A stretch of DNA of 64,000 nucleotides. Origin: an uncultured Lactococcus sp. (GTDB taxonomy: Bacteria > Bacillota > Bacilli > Lactobacillales > Streptococcaceae). The notes under the pieces are model-generated. The model had not been told where the DNA came from. It ran no database searches and saw only the letters and a list, made by a program, of their open reading frames with translations. The translations under genes were made by a program, and so were the position numbers. Each line of letters starts with the position of its first letter. Position 1 is the stretch's first letter. Shown here in pieces: positions 1 to 10,200 of this stretch. The stretch lies in NCBI RefSeq assembly GCF_934191625.1, contig NZ_CAKPUG010000001.1, positions 1 to 64,000 on the forward strand. The letters run 5' to 3'.

Positions 1-122
1 ACCATGTCAAGAATAAACTGTGTTTTTTTCCACTTTTTTTCCTTTCGTTCGGTTTAAGCCCTCTGTTGTCACGTTTTAGTGTCTATATTCTTTGGATTTT
101 TATACTTGATTTTTCTATTTTA

Positions 123-137
123 TGATATTATTAGCAC
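123..137 (+). promoter_or_regulatory. parB extended -10 promoter, leaderless
   Basis: TG at 123-124, one base, then TATTAT at 126-131 form an extended -10. The expected transcription start is at about 138, the A of the parB ATG. There is no Shine-Dalgarno in TTAGCAC just before the start codon. Confidence 0.45.
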
Positions 138-938
138 ATGGAAGAAAAAATTTATCAGCTAAATATAGAAGATATTAGTAAAAATCCTTATCAACCACGT
201 AGAAACTTTGATCGAGTTAAATTAAAAGAATTAGCACATTCTATAGAAGTTAATGGTGTACTACAACCTGTAATTGTCCGTAAAAGTAATCTTTTTGGCT
301 ACGAACTTCTAGCAGGGGAGCGACGTTTACGTGCTTCAAAACTGGCGAAGCTTAGTAAAATACCCGCAATTATTCGTTCTTATACTGATAACGATATGAT
401 GGTACTCTCTATTTTAGAGAATTTACAACGTGATGATATGAGTCCATTAGAGGAAGCTGCAAGTATAAAGAAGATTATAGAAAAAAGTTCAATGACTCAT
501 GATGAAGTCGCGCAACATCTCGGCAAATCGCGCTCCTATATTTCAAATCTATTGAGAATTTTAAAACTCCCTCAGGAAATACTTACTCTATTAGAAGATA
601 AAAAAATTAGTTTAGCTCACGCTAGAACGCTTCTTGCGGAAGAAAATAAAGAAAAACAAATTTTCTTAGCTCATAGGACTATTGAAGAAAAACTAAATGT
701 CCGCCAACTTGAAGATATTATTTACCAAAAAGAACAAATTAAAAAAACGAGTAATAAAAAAAACATTAAAAAAAACATTTATATAGAAGAAAAGGAAAAA
801 GAACTTGCAAAAAGTTTAGGAATAAGTAATAAAATTTCATATAATGAAAAGCTCCAAAAAGGGAAACTTGAGTTGACTTTTGAGAGTTTAGAAAAGCTTG
901 AAGAAATCCTGATTAAACTCACAAAAAATCCACAGTAA
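138..938 (+). CDS. parB: ParB/Spo0J chromosome-partition protein
   Basis: Chromosome segregation CTPase that loads at parS sites near the origin and recruits SMC. The 266-residue protein has the ParB N-terminal domain with the arginine-rich nucleotide motif GERRLRA at about residues 60-66, then a helix-turn-helix around residues 117-143 (HDEVAQHLGKSRSYISNLL), and a Lys/Glu-rich linker leading to a C-terminal dimerisation segment. Its place directly before oriC and dnaA is typical of streptococci and lactococci. No ParA is beside it, which is usual in that group. The ATG at 138 fits the family N-terminus, and no Shine-Dalgarno is present. A candidate parS-like site lies about 15 kb downstream at 16382. 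Confidence 0.95.
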   Translation: MEEKIYQLNIEDISKNPYQPRRNFDRVKLKELAHSIEVNGVLQPVIVRKSNLFGYELLAGERRLRASKLAKLSKIPAIIRSYTDNDMMVLSILENLQRDDMSPLEEAASIKKIIEKSSMTHDEVAQHLGKSRSYISNLLRILKLPQEILTLLEDKKISLAHARTLLAEENKEKQIFLAHRTIEEKLNVRQLEDIIYQKEQIKKTSNKKNIKKNIYIEEKEKELAKSLGISNKISYNEKLQKGKLELTFESLEKLEEILIKLTKNPQ

Positions 939-956
939 ATTTACTGTGGGTTTTTT
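930..956 (+). terminator. parB intrinsic terminator
   Basis: Perfect palindrome at 930-949 (CCACAGTAAA/TTTACTGTGG) followed by a run of six T. The parB stop codon lies inside the stem. Confidence 0.85.
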
Positions 957-1148
957 ATCCCAAATTTTACTCACAAAAATTTAGTTTTCCTTTTTTGTGG
1001 AAAAGTTTAAAAACGCTAGATATAGCCCTTTCTTCTTGTGGAAAACTTTTTCTCTATCCACATTATCCACAGTTTTGGGGAAAGTTTTCCACTTCTGTGG
1101 AAAAACATAGTTTTTTTTTCAACAGCGGTGGATAAATAGTTATCAACA
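957..1148. other. oriC: oriC: DnaA-box cluster upstream of dnaA
   Basis: A dense set of DnaA-box-like 9-mers: TTATCCACA at 1063-1071 (perfect), CTATCCACA at 1054-1062, TGTGGAAAA at 996-1004, 1037-1045 and 1096-1104 (reverse orientation), TTTTCCACT at 1085-1093, GGTGGATAA at 1127-1135 (reverse) and TTATCAACA at 1140-1148. They alternate with T-rich tracts. The position between parB and dnaA is that of a Firmicute origin; a second cluster lies after dnaA. Confidence 0.9.
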
Positions 1149-1157
1149 TGGTATAAT
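1129..1157 (+). promoter_or_regulatory. dnaA promoter overlapping DnaA boxes
   Basis: TGGATA at 1129-1134, 17-bp spacer, TATAAT at 1152-1157. The -35 and spacer overlap two DnaA-box-like sequences (1127-1135 and 1140-1148), which suggests autorepression by DnaA. The leader carries AGAGGA ahead of the ATG at 1194. Confidence 0.7.
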
Positions 1158-1193
1158 AGGTTCTACTTAAATTTAATATATTAGAGGAAAAAT

Positions 1194-2552
1194 ATGGCTC
1201 TCCAAAAAGAAAAAAAAGAATTTTGGACGAGAGTAAAGGAATTAGCGAAAAAAAATATCAAACCGCAGTCTTATGATTTCTTCATTGAGCCTGCTCAACT
1301 GTTAGAAATTGAAAATGATGTAGCTACTATTATCGTGGGGGCGAAGTTTCATAAAGATTTTTGGCGGAGTCAGGAAGGACTAATCAGTACAGCTGGGTTT
1401 GAAATTTTTGATCGTCCAATTCGTTTCAATTTACTTTCAGAAGAAGAAGTTTCAGAAAAATTAGAACAAGAAGTCAATGAACAAGACGGGCTTGATGAAC
1501 CACCTGCTATAGCAACTCCAGACTTCACGCGCTTAAACCCAAAGTACATTTTTGATAATTACATCCAAGGTGAAGGTAATAAATGGGCAAAAGCTGCTGC
1601 ATTTGCTGTTGCTGATAAACCAGGTGATGTCTATAACCCCCTCTTCATATATGGTGGTTCTGGACTCGGTAAGACGCACTTAATGCACGCTATTGGGAAT
1701 GAAATTCTAAAGGATAATCCGCATTCTAAAGTGAAGTACGTGTCTGCAGAAACTTTTGTCAATGACTATGTCAATGCGACACGTAAAGGACAGATGGCAA
1801 AATTTGAAGAAACATATCGGAACTTAGATATACTTCTTCTTGATGACGTCCAATTCTTTAGTGATAAAGAAGGTACCCAAAACGAGTTTTTCAATACTTT
1901 TAATACGCTTCATGATCGTGGTGCTCAAATCGTTCTGACATCAGACCGTATACCGCAAGAACTCAATAAACTTGAAGAGCGTTTAGTGACTCGTTTCTCA
2001 TGGGGATTAACGACAGATATCACTGCACCTGACTATGAAACACGTATGGCCATACTCCAGACCAAATCTGAGAGCAGTAATTTAGAATTCCCTCAAGAAA
2101 CTCTTAGTTATATTGCTGGCCAAATTGACTCCAATGTCCGTGAACTTGAAGGTGCACTTAATCGGGTAGAGTTTGTTGCGAAAACAAACAACCAAACGGT
2201 AGTCAATATTGATACCGCCAGTGAGGCACTGCGTTCTCTTAAAAGTAATACACAGCAACCTTTGTCGAATTTGACAGTCAAAAAAATACAAGACGAGGTT
2301 GCAAAATACTATCATGTATCAACAGCTGATCTTATTGGTCCTAAACGTCCAAAAGAAATTGCATTCCCAAGACAAATTGCAATGTATTTAATTCGTGAAT
2401 TATTGGCACTCAGTCTTCCCGCTATTGGCAACGAGTTTGGTGGGCGCGATCATACAACAGTCATGTATGCGCACAAGCAAATAACGGAAAAAATGAAGAA
2501 TGACATCGATGTGCAAAAAGACATTGATGCAATTAAGCGTCTGTTTCAATAA
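1194..2552 (+). CDS. dnaA: Chromosomal replication initiator DnaA
   Basis: AAA+ initiator that binds the flanking DnaA boxes and melts oriC. The 452 residues show the N-terminal DnaB/DnaD-interaction domain (1-90), a short acidic linker, the ATPase domain with Walker A GGSGLGKT (about residue 154) and Walker B LLLDDVQF (about 218), and the C-terminal DNA-binding domain with signature [11 protein letters not shown]. Length is normal for the family. The ATG at 1194 has an AGAGGA Shine-Dalgarno. dnaN follows after 163 bases that hold more DnaA-box-like sites. Confidence 0.99.
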   Translation: MALQKEKKEFWTRVKELAKKNIKPQSYDFFIEPAQLLEIENDVATIIVGAKFHKDFWRSQEGLISTAGFEIFDRPIRFNLLSEEEVSEKLEQEVNEQDGLDEPPAIATPDFTRLNPKYIFDNYIQGEGNKWAKAAAFAVADKPGDVYNPLFIYGGSGLGKTHLMHAIGNEILKDNPHSKVKYVSAETFVNDYVNATRKGQMAKFEETYRNLDILLLDDVQFFSDKEGTQNEFFNTFNTLHDRGAQIVLTSDRIPQELNKLEERLVTRFSWGLTTDITAPDYETRMAILQTKSESSNLEFPQETLSYIAGQIDSNVRELEGALNRVEFVAKTNNQTVVNIDTASEALRSLKSNTQQPLSNLTVKKIQDEVAKYYHVSTADLIGPKRPKEIAFPRQIAMYLIRELLALSLPAIGNEFGGRDHTTVMYAHKQITEKMKNDIDVQKDIDAIKRLFQ

Positions 2553-2715
2553 AAAAGGACCTGTGGAAAACTATAAAAGATTTCCTTGAGTTATCCTCTA
2601 CTTATACACAGTGGAAAACTTAGTAAAGTTCATGTTTTAGAGCTTATCCCCATACTCACAAGACCTACTACTATTACTAATATATTTATATAAACAAATA
2701 AAGAAAAGGACTATC
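2553..2715. promoter_or_regulatory. dnaA-dnaN intergenic region with degenerate DnaA boxes
   Basis: Contains TTATACACA (2602-2610), TTATCCTCT (2591-2599), TTATCCCCA (2644-2652) and two copies of GTGGAAAAC, so it is probably the second DnaA-box cluster of a bipartite origin. An AT-rich stretch follows, and AAGAAAAGG serves as the dnaN Shine-Dalgarno. Confidence 0.6.
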
Positions 2716-3858
2716 ATGATAAAATTTTCAATTAACAAAGTAGCTTTTCAAAATGCACTAAAAATTACAAAACAAGCAATTGGCTCTAAAGTTACAATTC
2801 CTGCCTTAACTAAATTAAAAATTACAGTCACTGCTGAAGGTATTACACTGACAGGCTCTAATGGACAAATTTCAATTGAGAACTTTTTACCTGCCTCTGA
2901 TAAAGATGCTGGAATGAATATTTCTGGTACCGGAAGTATATTATTGGAAGCCTCTTTCTTTGAAAGTGTAGTAAGCCAAATGCCAGAACTTACTTTAGAA
3001 TTTGAAGAATTAGACCAAAAACAAGTATTACTCACTTCTGGTAAATCAGAAATTACCTTAAAAGGGCAAGATGCCGAAATTTATCCGCGTATTCAAGAAA
3101 TTTCACAAGAAAATCCTCTTAAAATTAATGTTGGTTTCCTGAAAGAAATTTTTACAGAAACGGTATTTGCTGTAAGTACGCAAGAAAGTCGCCCTATTTT
3201 TACTGGTGTACATTTGGTTTTATCAGATAAGAAAAACCTGAAAGCTGTGGCGACAGACTCACATCGTATGAGTCAACGCTTGCTTGCTCTTGAAAACGAT
3301 GGTTCTGATTTCGATGTTGTTCTTCCTAGTAAGTCTATTCAAAGTTTTAAAAATGTCTTTACTAATGATGAGGAAGAGCTAGATATTTCCTTAGCTAATA
3401 ATCAAATCCTCTTCCGTAATGAACGTATCAGTTATTATAGCCGATTAATTGAAGGAACTTATCCTGATACGAACCGCTTAATTCCTAACGAAGCTGATTA
3501 TAGTTTAAATCTCGTCTTTGATGTTGCTGCTTTACGTCGTACTATGGAGCGGGCTCGTCTCTTATCAAATGCAACAGCAAATGGTACTGTGAAGCTTACT
3601 GTTTCAGGGGATTCAGTAATTACAACAGCTAATTCTCCTGAGGTGGGGAGTGTTCATGAAGAGTTGACAGCAATTGAAAAAACAGGTGAGGATATTGCAA
3701 TAAGCTTTAATCCACAATATCTGATTGACGCGCTTCGTGTCATAAAAGAACCAGAAGTTCGTATCCGTTTCATTTCAAATGTTCGTCCTTTTACACTTCT
3801 TCCTAAAAATGATACCGACAGTTTTGTACAGCTTATTACACCTGTCAGAACAAACTAA
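2716..3858 (+). CDS. dnaN: DNA polymerase III beta subunit (sliding clamp)
   Basis: Ring-shaped processivity clamp for replication and a hub for repair factors. The 380-residue length and three repeated clamp folds match the family. Recognisable segments are the N-terminal [18 protein letters not shown] region, the central [12 protein letters not shown] region, the RMSQRLL segment and the C-terminal tail VQLITPVR, which forms part of the peptide-binding pocket region. It follows dnaA as in almost all Firmicutes and is probably co-regulated with it. A hairpin with a T-run lies only 10 bases after the stop. Confidence 0.98.
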   Translation: MIKFSINKVAFQNALKITKQAIGSKVTIPALTKLKITVTAEGITLTGSNGQISIENFLPASDKDAGMNISGTGSILLEASFFESVVSQMPELTLEFEELDQKQVLLTSGKSEITLKGQDAEIYPRIQEISQENPLKINVGFLKEIFTETVFAVSTQESRPIFTGVHLVLSDKKNLKAVATDSHRMSQRLLALENDGSDFDVVLPSKSIQSFKNVFTNDEEELDISLANNQILFRNERISYYSRLIEGTYPDTNRLIPNEADYSLNLVFDVAALRRTMERARLLSNATANGTVKLTVSGDSVITTANSPEVGSVHEELTAIEKTGEDIAISFNPQYLIDALRVIKEPEVRIRFISNVRPFTLLPKNDTDSFVQLITPVRTN

Positions 3859-3868
3859 AAAATGTTAG

Positions 3869-3900
3869 AATAGACTTAACGAAAGTGAGGTCTATTTTTT
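3869..3900 (+). terminator. dnaN terminator-like hairpin overlapping the rexB ribosome site
   Basis: Stem AATAGAC (3869-3875) with GTCTATT (3890-3896), then a T-run that reaches the rexB ATG at 3902. The only Shine-Dalgarno-like sequence for rexB (GTGAGG, 3885-3890) lies at the right edge of the loop. A TAGAAT at 3866-3871 could serve as a rexB -10. Confidence 0.55.
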
Positions 3901-3901
3901 T

Positions 3902-6900
3902 ATGGAAATCATTTATACTGAAATTACAGAAGATTTAACTCAATTTCTTTTAGGGCGTGCTCAGAAGTCATTGAAGGAAGAAAAAAAGGTTTATTATATT
4001 GTTCCGTCTTCAATGTCTTTTGAAAAAGAGAAGGAAATATTAGAACGCATTTCATTAGGTGCAGATACAGCAGTTTTTGACCTCTTAGTTACACGTTTTA
4101 AACAGCTTCCTTACTATTTTGATCGGAAAGAAAAAAATATAGATGAAAAAGTCGAACTCAGTCAATCTGGATTGAGTATGCTTTTTCGTAAAGTGTTAAA
4201 GTCCTTTTCCAAAGAAGAATTACCACTCTATTATAGTTTACAAAGTTCACCATCTTTCCTTGAAATGTTGGTAAACTTACGTGCAGAATTAGTTACGGCT
4301 AATTTAACATATGAAGATTTACCAAAAAGCCCTAAAAATGCGGAATTATCAGCAATTTTAAGGCGTTTTGAAGATGAATTAAGTCTCTCCTATGCTAATT
4401 TTTCAGAATTTCAACATTTTGTACAAAATATAAATGAGGGCAAATTCAATCATGTGTTGCAGGATGCTGTAATTATCATTGATGGCTATACACGCTTTAC
4501 TGCTGAGGAAGAAAGCTTTATTTCTGCTATTCATTCTGCAGGTTCAGAAATAATTATTGGGACTTATGCGAGTTCATCAGATTATAAGTTGACAGATTTT
4601 TCTTTATCGATTTACTCTAATGCTTTAGAGATGATTCAACGTTTTCGTAGTAAATTTGCTGCGAAAATCTCGCCTTGTTCCCATAAAAAAAAGACAACAG
4701 TTTACGATAAATTGACACGTTTGGTTGAGCAGGAAACTAACTTTCTTCGAGAAAGAGAAAATATTGAACTAGAGACCAAAGATAAAGATCATTTCGAGAT
4801 CTGGGAAACTGAAAACCAGATGGCCGAAATCGAAGCCGTTGCTAAAGATATCAGGCAAAAGATAGCTCAAGGAGCTTTATTTAAAGAGTTTACGATCTTA
4901 GTTGGTGATGTGGAAACTTATGCAATTCCCGTTCAAGAAATTTTTGATTTATATGAGATTCCTTTTTTCTATGCTCAAGAAGAAGCGATGAGTCAGCATC
5001 CCTTAATTATATTATTGGAAAGTCTCTATGCAATAAAAAAGAACAATTATCGTACCAATGACGTCGTCAATCTCCTTAAAACGAAGGTTTACAGTGGTGT
5101 AAACTTCAGTCAAGAAGCATTGGATTTCTTTGAATACTATGTGAACAAATATAAAATTCGAGGTAGAAAAAAGTTTGCTACAGCTTTTGAGGAAAGTGAA
5201 TTTTTGGAACTTGAGCGGGTTGAAACTTTAAGGGAAGAGATGCTTGGTGAAGCATCTGCTCTTCAGCATTTTTTGAGAGGCAGTTCAGAAAAAACGGGAG
5301 CCAACTGGCTTGAACAATTTCAACTTTTTCTTCAAGACGGCAAGGTTCTGGAAAATATGAATCTCCTTTATGATCAAGCTGAGTTAGAAGAAAATCATGT
5401 CTTAGCAGATAAATACGAACAGGTTTGGAAATTACTGCTTTCTAATTTAAAGGAGTTTCAGGCCGTTTTTGCTGAGCAAAAAATGAAAGTACTCGAATTT
5501 CTTGAGTTGATATTAGCAGGTTTGAAAGGAGCAAAATATCGTCAAATTCCAGCAAATGTTGATGTTGTCAATATCAAGGACTATGAACTTGTAGAGCCAA
5601 GAACTAATAAATATATATATGCTATTGGTTTAACCATGGCTAACTTTCCTAAAATAAAGAAAAATTCAAGCTTGCTTTCAGATGAAGAACGTGCGACTAT
5701 TAATCAAAATGTAACGCATCATGATTTTCGTTTTATTGAACAATTGAATGTGACAAATACTAGTAAGAACACCTTTACAACTGTTTCTTTAATCAATTCA
5801 GCAACAGAAAAACTCGTCCTTTCTACCCCTCAAATTTATGCGAATGCACAAGATGATAGTTCTGCATTGTTGCAGTTATTTATTGCACATACAAAATTAG
5901 GAGAAAGTATTAAACGTGAAGTTTCTTCAGTTAATCTCCTAGAGACAGTAACACATATCGGAAATACACGTTCCCTCATTACCAATATTGGAAAGATTGA
6001 ATATTTGCTAGCTCAAGAAGATAGTGATGGAATAGAGGATAAACGTAGTTTTTGGTCCAGTTTATTCCGTATTCTTATTAAAGAAAATGCCGATTTTCAA
6101 CGTTTGATTTACAATCTTGATCAAGATATATCTCCTGTTTCTTTAGCGCCTGAGACTGTAAAAGAAATTTACACTGATAAAATTCATGCCTCTGTAAGTA
6201 GTTTTGAACGTTTTTATAATTGTGAATATCAATACTTTTTAGAACAGACTTTGGGATTAGAAAGCTTTGAAAATATTGATTTAAATTCAAAAGTAGTTGG
6301 TAATTTCTTCCACGAAGTTTTTGAAAAACTTTTAACAAAACCGAATTTGTCTAGTGAAAACTTCGATCTGTACTTGGAAAGTGTTTTACAAGACGTTGAC
6401 ACTTCCTATGCTCGCTATTTTACACAAGATTCTACAGCTCAATTTACGTGGGCAAATCTTGGAGAAATCGTCAAGCAAACTTCAGCTGTTTTGAAAAAAG
6501 GCTTGGAAAATGATCAAATGAAAACTTTAGCAACCGAGAGTGCTTTTGGGTTGCCTCAAAGTGAACTTGGTAATTTTTCTATTGATAATATTAATTTACG
6601 AGGAAGAATTGACAGAATAGATCAATTTTTTGATGATAGTATTGGTGCCGTTGATTATAAATCAAGTCAACATAAATTTGATCTTGCTTCAGCATATGAT
6701 GGAACAAGTCTGCAGTTTCTCACTTACTTAGATGTCCTCAAGCAAATGAATGCTGATCAAAAGCTTTGGGGAGCTCTTTATCTGCAGTTGAAAAATGAAA
6801 GTATAAACCTTTCTGAAGTTGATTATTTAGGTGAAATAGCAACTTTACTAGCAAAAAAAATGCGATATGAAGGTCTTATTCTGGAGGAGTATCAGGACAA

Positions 6901-7225
6901 AGTAAAACAGGAAATTGATGTTGTCAATATCAATCGAAATAACATCTATAGTCAAGAGGAGTTTGAAGGACTTATCAAGCTTAATGAAAGCCATTACGTT
7001 CGTGCGGGAGAACGATTACGTGAAGGGGAAATAGCGATCAATCCGGTGATGACAAAAGAAGGAATCGATAAATCTGGTAATGTACACGGCTGTCGTTATT
7101 GTCCTTTAAAATCAATTTGTCGTTTTGAAGCAAGTAGACATATGAATGAGTACGCGCGTGAAGTTGGTCAAAAAAGTCGTAAAGAAATTCTTGAAGAGTT
7201 GAAAGGAGGTCCAGTAAATGACTGA
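3902..7225 (+). CDS. rexB: ATP-dependent helicase/nuclease subunit B
   Basis: Second subunit of the RexAB (AddAB) helicase-nuclease that resects double-strand breaks for RecA-dependent repair. The 1107-residue protein has a helicase-like N-terminal half that lacks a good Walker A (normal for RexB) and a C-terminal RecB-type nuclease with the DYKSS motif (around residues 917-921). The four-cysteine Fe-S staple is visible: one Cys in NCEYQYFLEQ (about residue 776) and three in CRYCPLKSIC near residue 1065. rexA starts inside its last codons (8-base overlap), so the two are translationally coupled. Confidence 0.95.
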   Translation: MEIIYTEITEDLTQFLLGRAQKSLKEEKKVYYIVPSSMSFEKEKEILERISLGADTAVFDLLVTRFKQLPYYFDRKEKNIDEKVELSQSGLSMLFRKVLKSFSKEELPLYYSLQSSPSFLEMLVNLRAELVTANLTYEDLPKSPKNAELSAILRRFEDELSLSYANFSEFQHFVQNINEGKFNHVLQDAVIIIDGYTRFTAEEESFISAIHSAGSEIIIGTYASSSDYKLTDFSLSIYSNALEMIQRFRSKFAAKISPCSHKKKTTVYDKLTRLVEQETNFLRERENIELETKDKDHFEIWETENQMAEIEAVAKDIRQKIAQGALFKEFTILVGDVETYAIPVQEIFDLYEIPFFYAQEEAMSQHPLIILLESLYAIKKNNYRTNDVVNLLKTKVYSGVNFSQEALDFFEYYVNKYKIRGRKKFATAFEESEFLELERVETLREEMLGEASALQHFLRGSSEKTGANWLEQFQLFLQDGKVLENMNLLYDQAELEENHVLADKYEQVWKLLLSNLKEFQAVFAEQKMKVLEFLELILAGLKGAKYRQIPANVDVVNIKDYELVEPRTNKYIYAIGLTMANFPKIKKNSSLLSDEERATINQNVTHHDFRFIEQLNVTNTSKNTFTTVSLINSATEKLVLSTPQIYANAQDDSSALLQLFIAHTKLGESIKREVSSVNLLETVTHIGNTRSLITNIGKIEYLLAQEDSDGIEDKRSFWSSLFRILIKENADFQRLIYNLDQDISPVSLAPETVKEIYTDKIHASVSSFERFYNCEYQYFLEQTLGLESFENIDLNSKVVGNFFHEVFEKLLTKPNLSSENFDLYLESVLQDVDTSYARYFTQDSTAQFTWANLGEIVKQTSAVLKKGLENDQMKTLATESAFGLPQSELGNFSIDNINLRGRIDRIDQFFDDSIGAVDYKSSQHKFDLASAYDGTSLQFLTYLDVLKQMNADQKLWGALYLQLKNESINLSEVDYLGEIATLLAKKMRYEGLILEEYQDKVKQEIDVVNINRNNIYSQEEFEGLIKLNESHYVRAGERLREGEIAINPVMTKEGIDKSGNVHGCRYCPLKSICRFEASRHMNEYAREVGQKSRKEILEELKGGPVND

Positions 7226-10200
7226 AGTAAAATTGACACCTGAACAGGAAGAGGCAATACACAGCCAAGGCCATAATATACTCGTTTCAGCAAGTGCTGG
7301 ATCAGGCAAGACTTTTGTCATGGCGAATCGTATTGTTGAAAAAATAAAAAAAGGTATCGATATTGAGAGTTTGTTCATTTCTACCTTTACTAAAAAAGCT
7401 GCAGCAGAGCTACGACTGCGTTTAGAAAAAGACTTGAAAAAAGCAAGTTATAATTCAGATGATAGTGTAAAAAAACAACGAATAAAACGGGCTCTACAAA
7501 AGTTGCCCCATGCAGATATTGGGACAATGGACAGCTTTACACAGAAGCTTTTGCGCGAAAATTTTAATCGTGTAGATATTGATCCGAATTTTAGAATACT
7601 AGCAGATCAGACAGAAAGTGATCTCTTGAAGCAAGAGGTCTTTGAAGATCTTGTCGAGCAGTATCTTTCAGAGCAGTCAGAAATTAAAGAAACAGCAAAG
7701 ATAGATAAAAAGACATTTGAAAAGTTGGTAAAAAACTTTTCAAGAGATCGAAACATTAAAGGTTTTCAAAGCGTAGTTTACACTATTTACAATTTTGCTT
7801 CAGCAACTGAACATCCTGAAAATTGGCTGAAAAACGAATTTCTTAAAGGCTTTGATGTTTATCAAAAATTCTCTGATTTGCCTGAATCTTTTTCACAAGA
7901 TGTCGCCTTGCAACTTGAAACTTTTATTTTAGATTTACATAAATCTCTGGCGGAAAAAAATCTGACGGGGAAAACATTAGAAAAAGCACAGATTGTAGTC
8001 GATAATCAAGAATATCTTCTTGAAAGTTTAGTGCGGAGAGATTTTATTCAATTTACAGAAATTTTTCGTTCGCTTGACTTCTCACGTTGGTCATTAAAGA
8101 AAGATGAAATTTTAGCAGAAAGTTTTAAGTCTGTGATAGGAACAAAAACGGATCCAGGTTTGGTACGTGATTTTCTAGAAAAGATAAAACATTTGTCAAC
8201 GATTGAAAAATATCAACCTGAAGCAAAAGTTTTAGCTGAAAATCTTCAAAAATTTGTTCTAAATTTTTATCACACTTACCTCGAACGTAAACGTTCGGAA
8301 AATGCATTTGATTATTCGGATATTGCTCACTTTGCAATTAAAATATTAGAAGAAAATACAGATGTCGCAACGGCTTATCGTAACAAATATAGTGAGATAA
8401 TGATTGACGAGTACCAAGATACTAGTCATGTGCAAGAGGCGATGTTGCGCCTGCTGAGTAAAAACGGAGATGGCTCTAATAATCTTTTCATGGTTGGAGA
8501 TATCAAGCAATCGATATATGGATTTCGATTGGCAGATCCTAGTTTATTTCTCGAAAAATATATAGCCTATGCAGATGTAGCGAATCCTCATCAACTGATT
8601 CGTCTTAAAGAAAACTTTCGTTCACGCGGCGAAGTTCTTTCCTTCACAAATGAGGTATTTAAACATTTGATGGATAAAGAAGTGGGGGAAATGTTTTACG
8701 GCAAAGAGGAGGAATTAGTACAAGGAAATCTTGTAGACTATCCGAACCAATCTGAAGAAGAATTTTACCCTGAACTCTTACTCTATGAAGAAGATAATTT
8801 GGAAGAAGATTCGGACCAAGTAAGTGATGGCGAAATAAAAATCGTCGCTCAAAAGATTAAGGAACTAGTTGCTTCTGATGAAAACTTAGAATATAAAGAT
8901 ATTGCTCTCTTGGTGCGTTCAAAATCTCAAAACAATAAAATTGAAGACATTTTGAAAGCTTATGATATTCCGGTTGTTTTGGATGAGGGACGCGTAGACT
9001 TTTTAAAATCTCTTGAAGTAACCTTAATTTTGGATGTCTTACGTGCGATAGATAATCCCCTTTACGATATTCCTTTAGTGGCCACTCTACGTTCACCAAT
9101 GTTTAATTTTACAGAGGATGAGCTTACAAGAATTAGTTTAGCTGCTGGCTCTGATACTCGTTTTTGGCAGAAGTTGCAGCTTAGTGATGGAGAACTGATA
9201 GACAAAGCCCTTAAAACAAAGATTGATTCCTTTTTGGAGAGGTTTACAGGGTGGCGTAAACTTGTAAATGAAGTCACTATCCATGAACTTCTATGGAAGA
9301 TTTACACAGAAACTTATTATATGGACTATGTTGGGGCGCTACCAAATGGGGAGATGCGTCAAGCCAATCTTCATGCTCTTTCAGTAAGGGCTGAATCCTA
9401 TGAAAGTTCAGGCTATAAAGGGCTTTTCCGATTTATTAAGATGATTGATAAATTTATGGAACAAAACAATGACCTTGCTTCTGTGAATATCAAATTACCC
9501 CAAAATGCTGTAAGAGTGATGACTTTTCATAAGTCTAAAGGACTAGAATTTGATGTTGTTTTTCTTATGAACTTGCAAACGAAATTTAACCAAAAAGATT
9601 TAAGAGACTCGGTGATACTTACACGGGAAAATGGTTTGGGAATGAAGTATACTGCTGATTTAAAAAATGAGGCAGCGGTAGAAACAGAGTTTCCCTATGC
9701 TTTAGTTAAGATGGAAACCTTACCTTATCTTGTCAATAAGGACTTGAAGCGAAATGCAATGCTCTCAGAAGAAATGCGTGTCCTTTATGTCGCTTTTACG
9801 AGAGCGAAGAAAAAGCTCTATATGGTCGGTAAAATTAAACAAAAAGAGCTGGAAAAATATGGGGAAGTTAAATTAGAAAAAGGAATTTTACCTAATAAAT
9901 TTCGTCAAACGTCAAACGGCTATCAACATTGGCTTTTAGCACTTCAAAAGGCCTATAAGTTACCTATGAAATTTAAAGTAGTCAAGGCGGCTGATTTACA
10001 AGGGATTGAGAAAAAGTTTACAGTTTATCCCGACTTTAAACAACTAGCAGAAGAGGCGAAAAAATTTGATAAAATAATGGATAGCTTATCAGATGTAAAA
10101 CAAGCGCGAGCTATATTAGATTATCAATATCCAAAGTTAGCAGCAACGAAGCTTTCAAGTATACAGACCCCCAGTCAAGTAAAAAAAAGAAGTTACGAAA

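Noticed and set aside
2082..2315. Antisense frame inside dnaA
   Set aside because: Shadow frame with no start signal.
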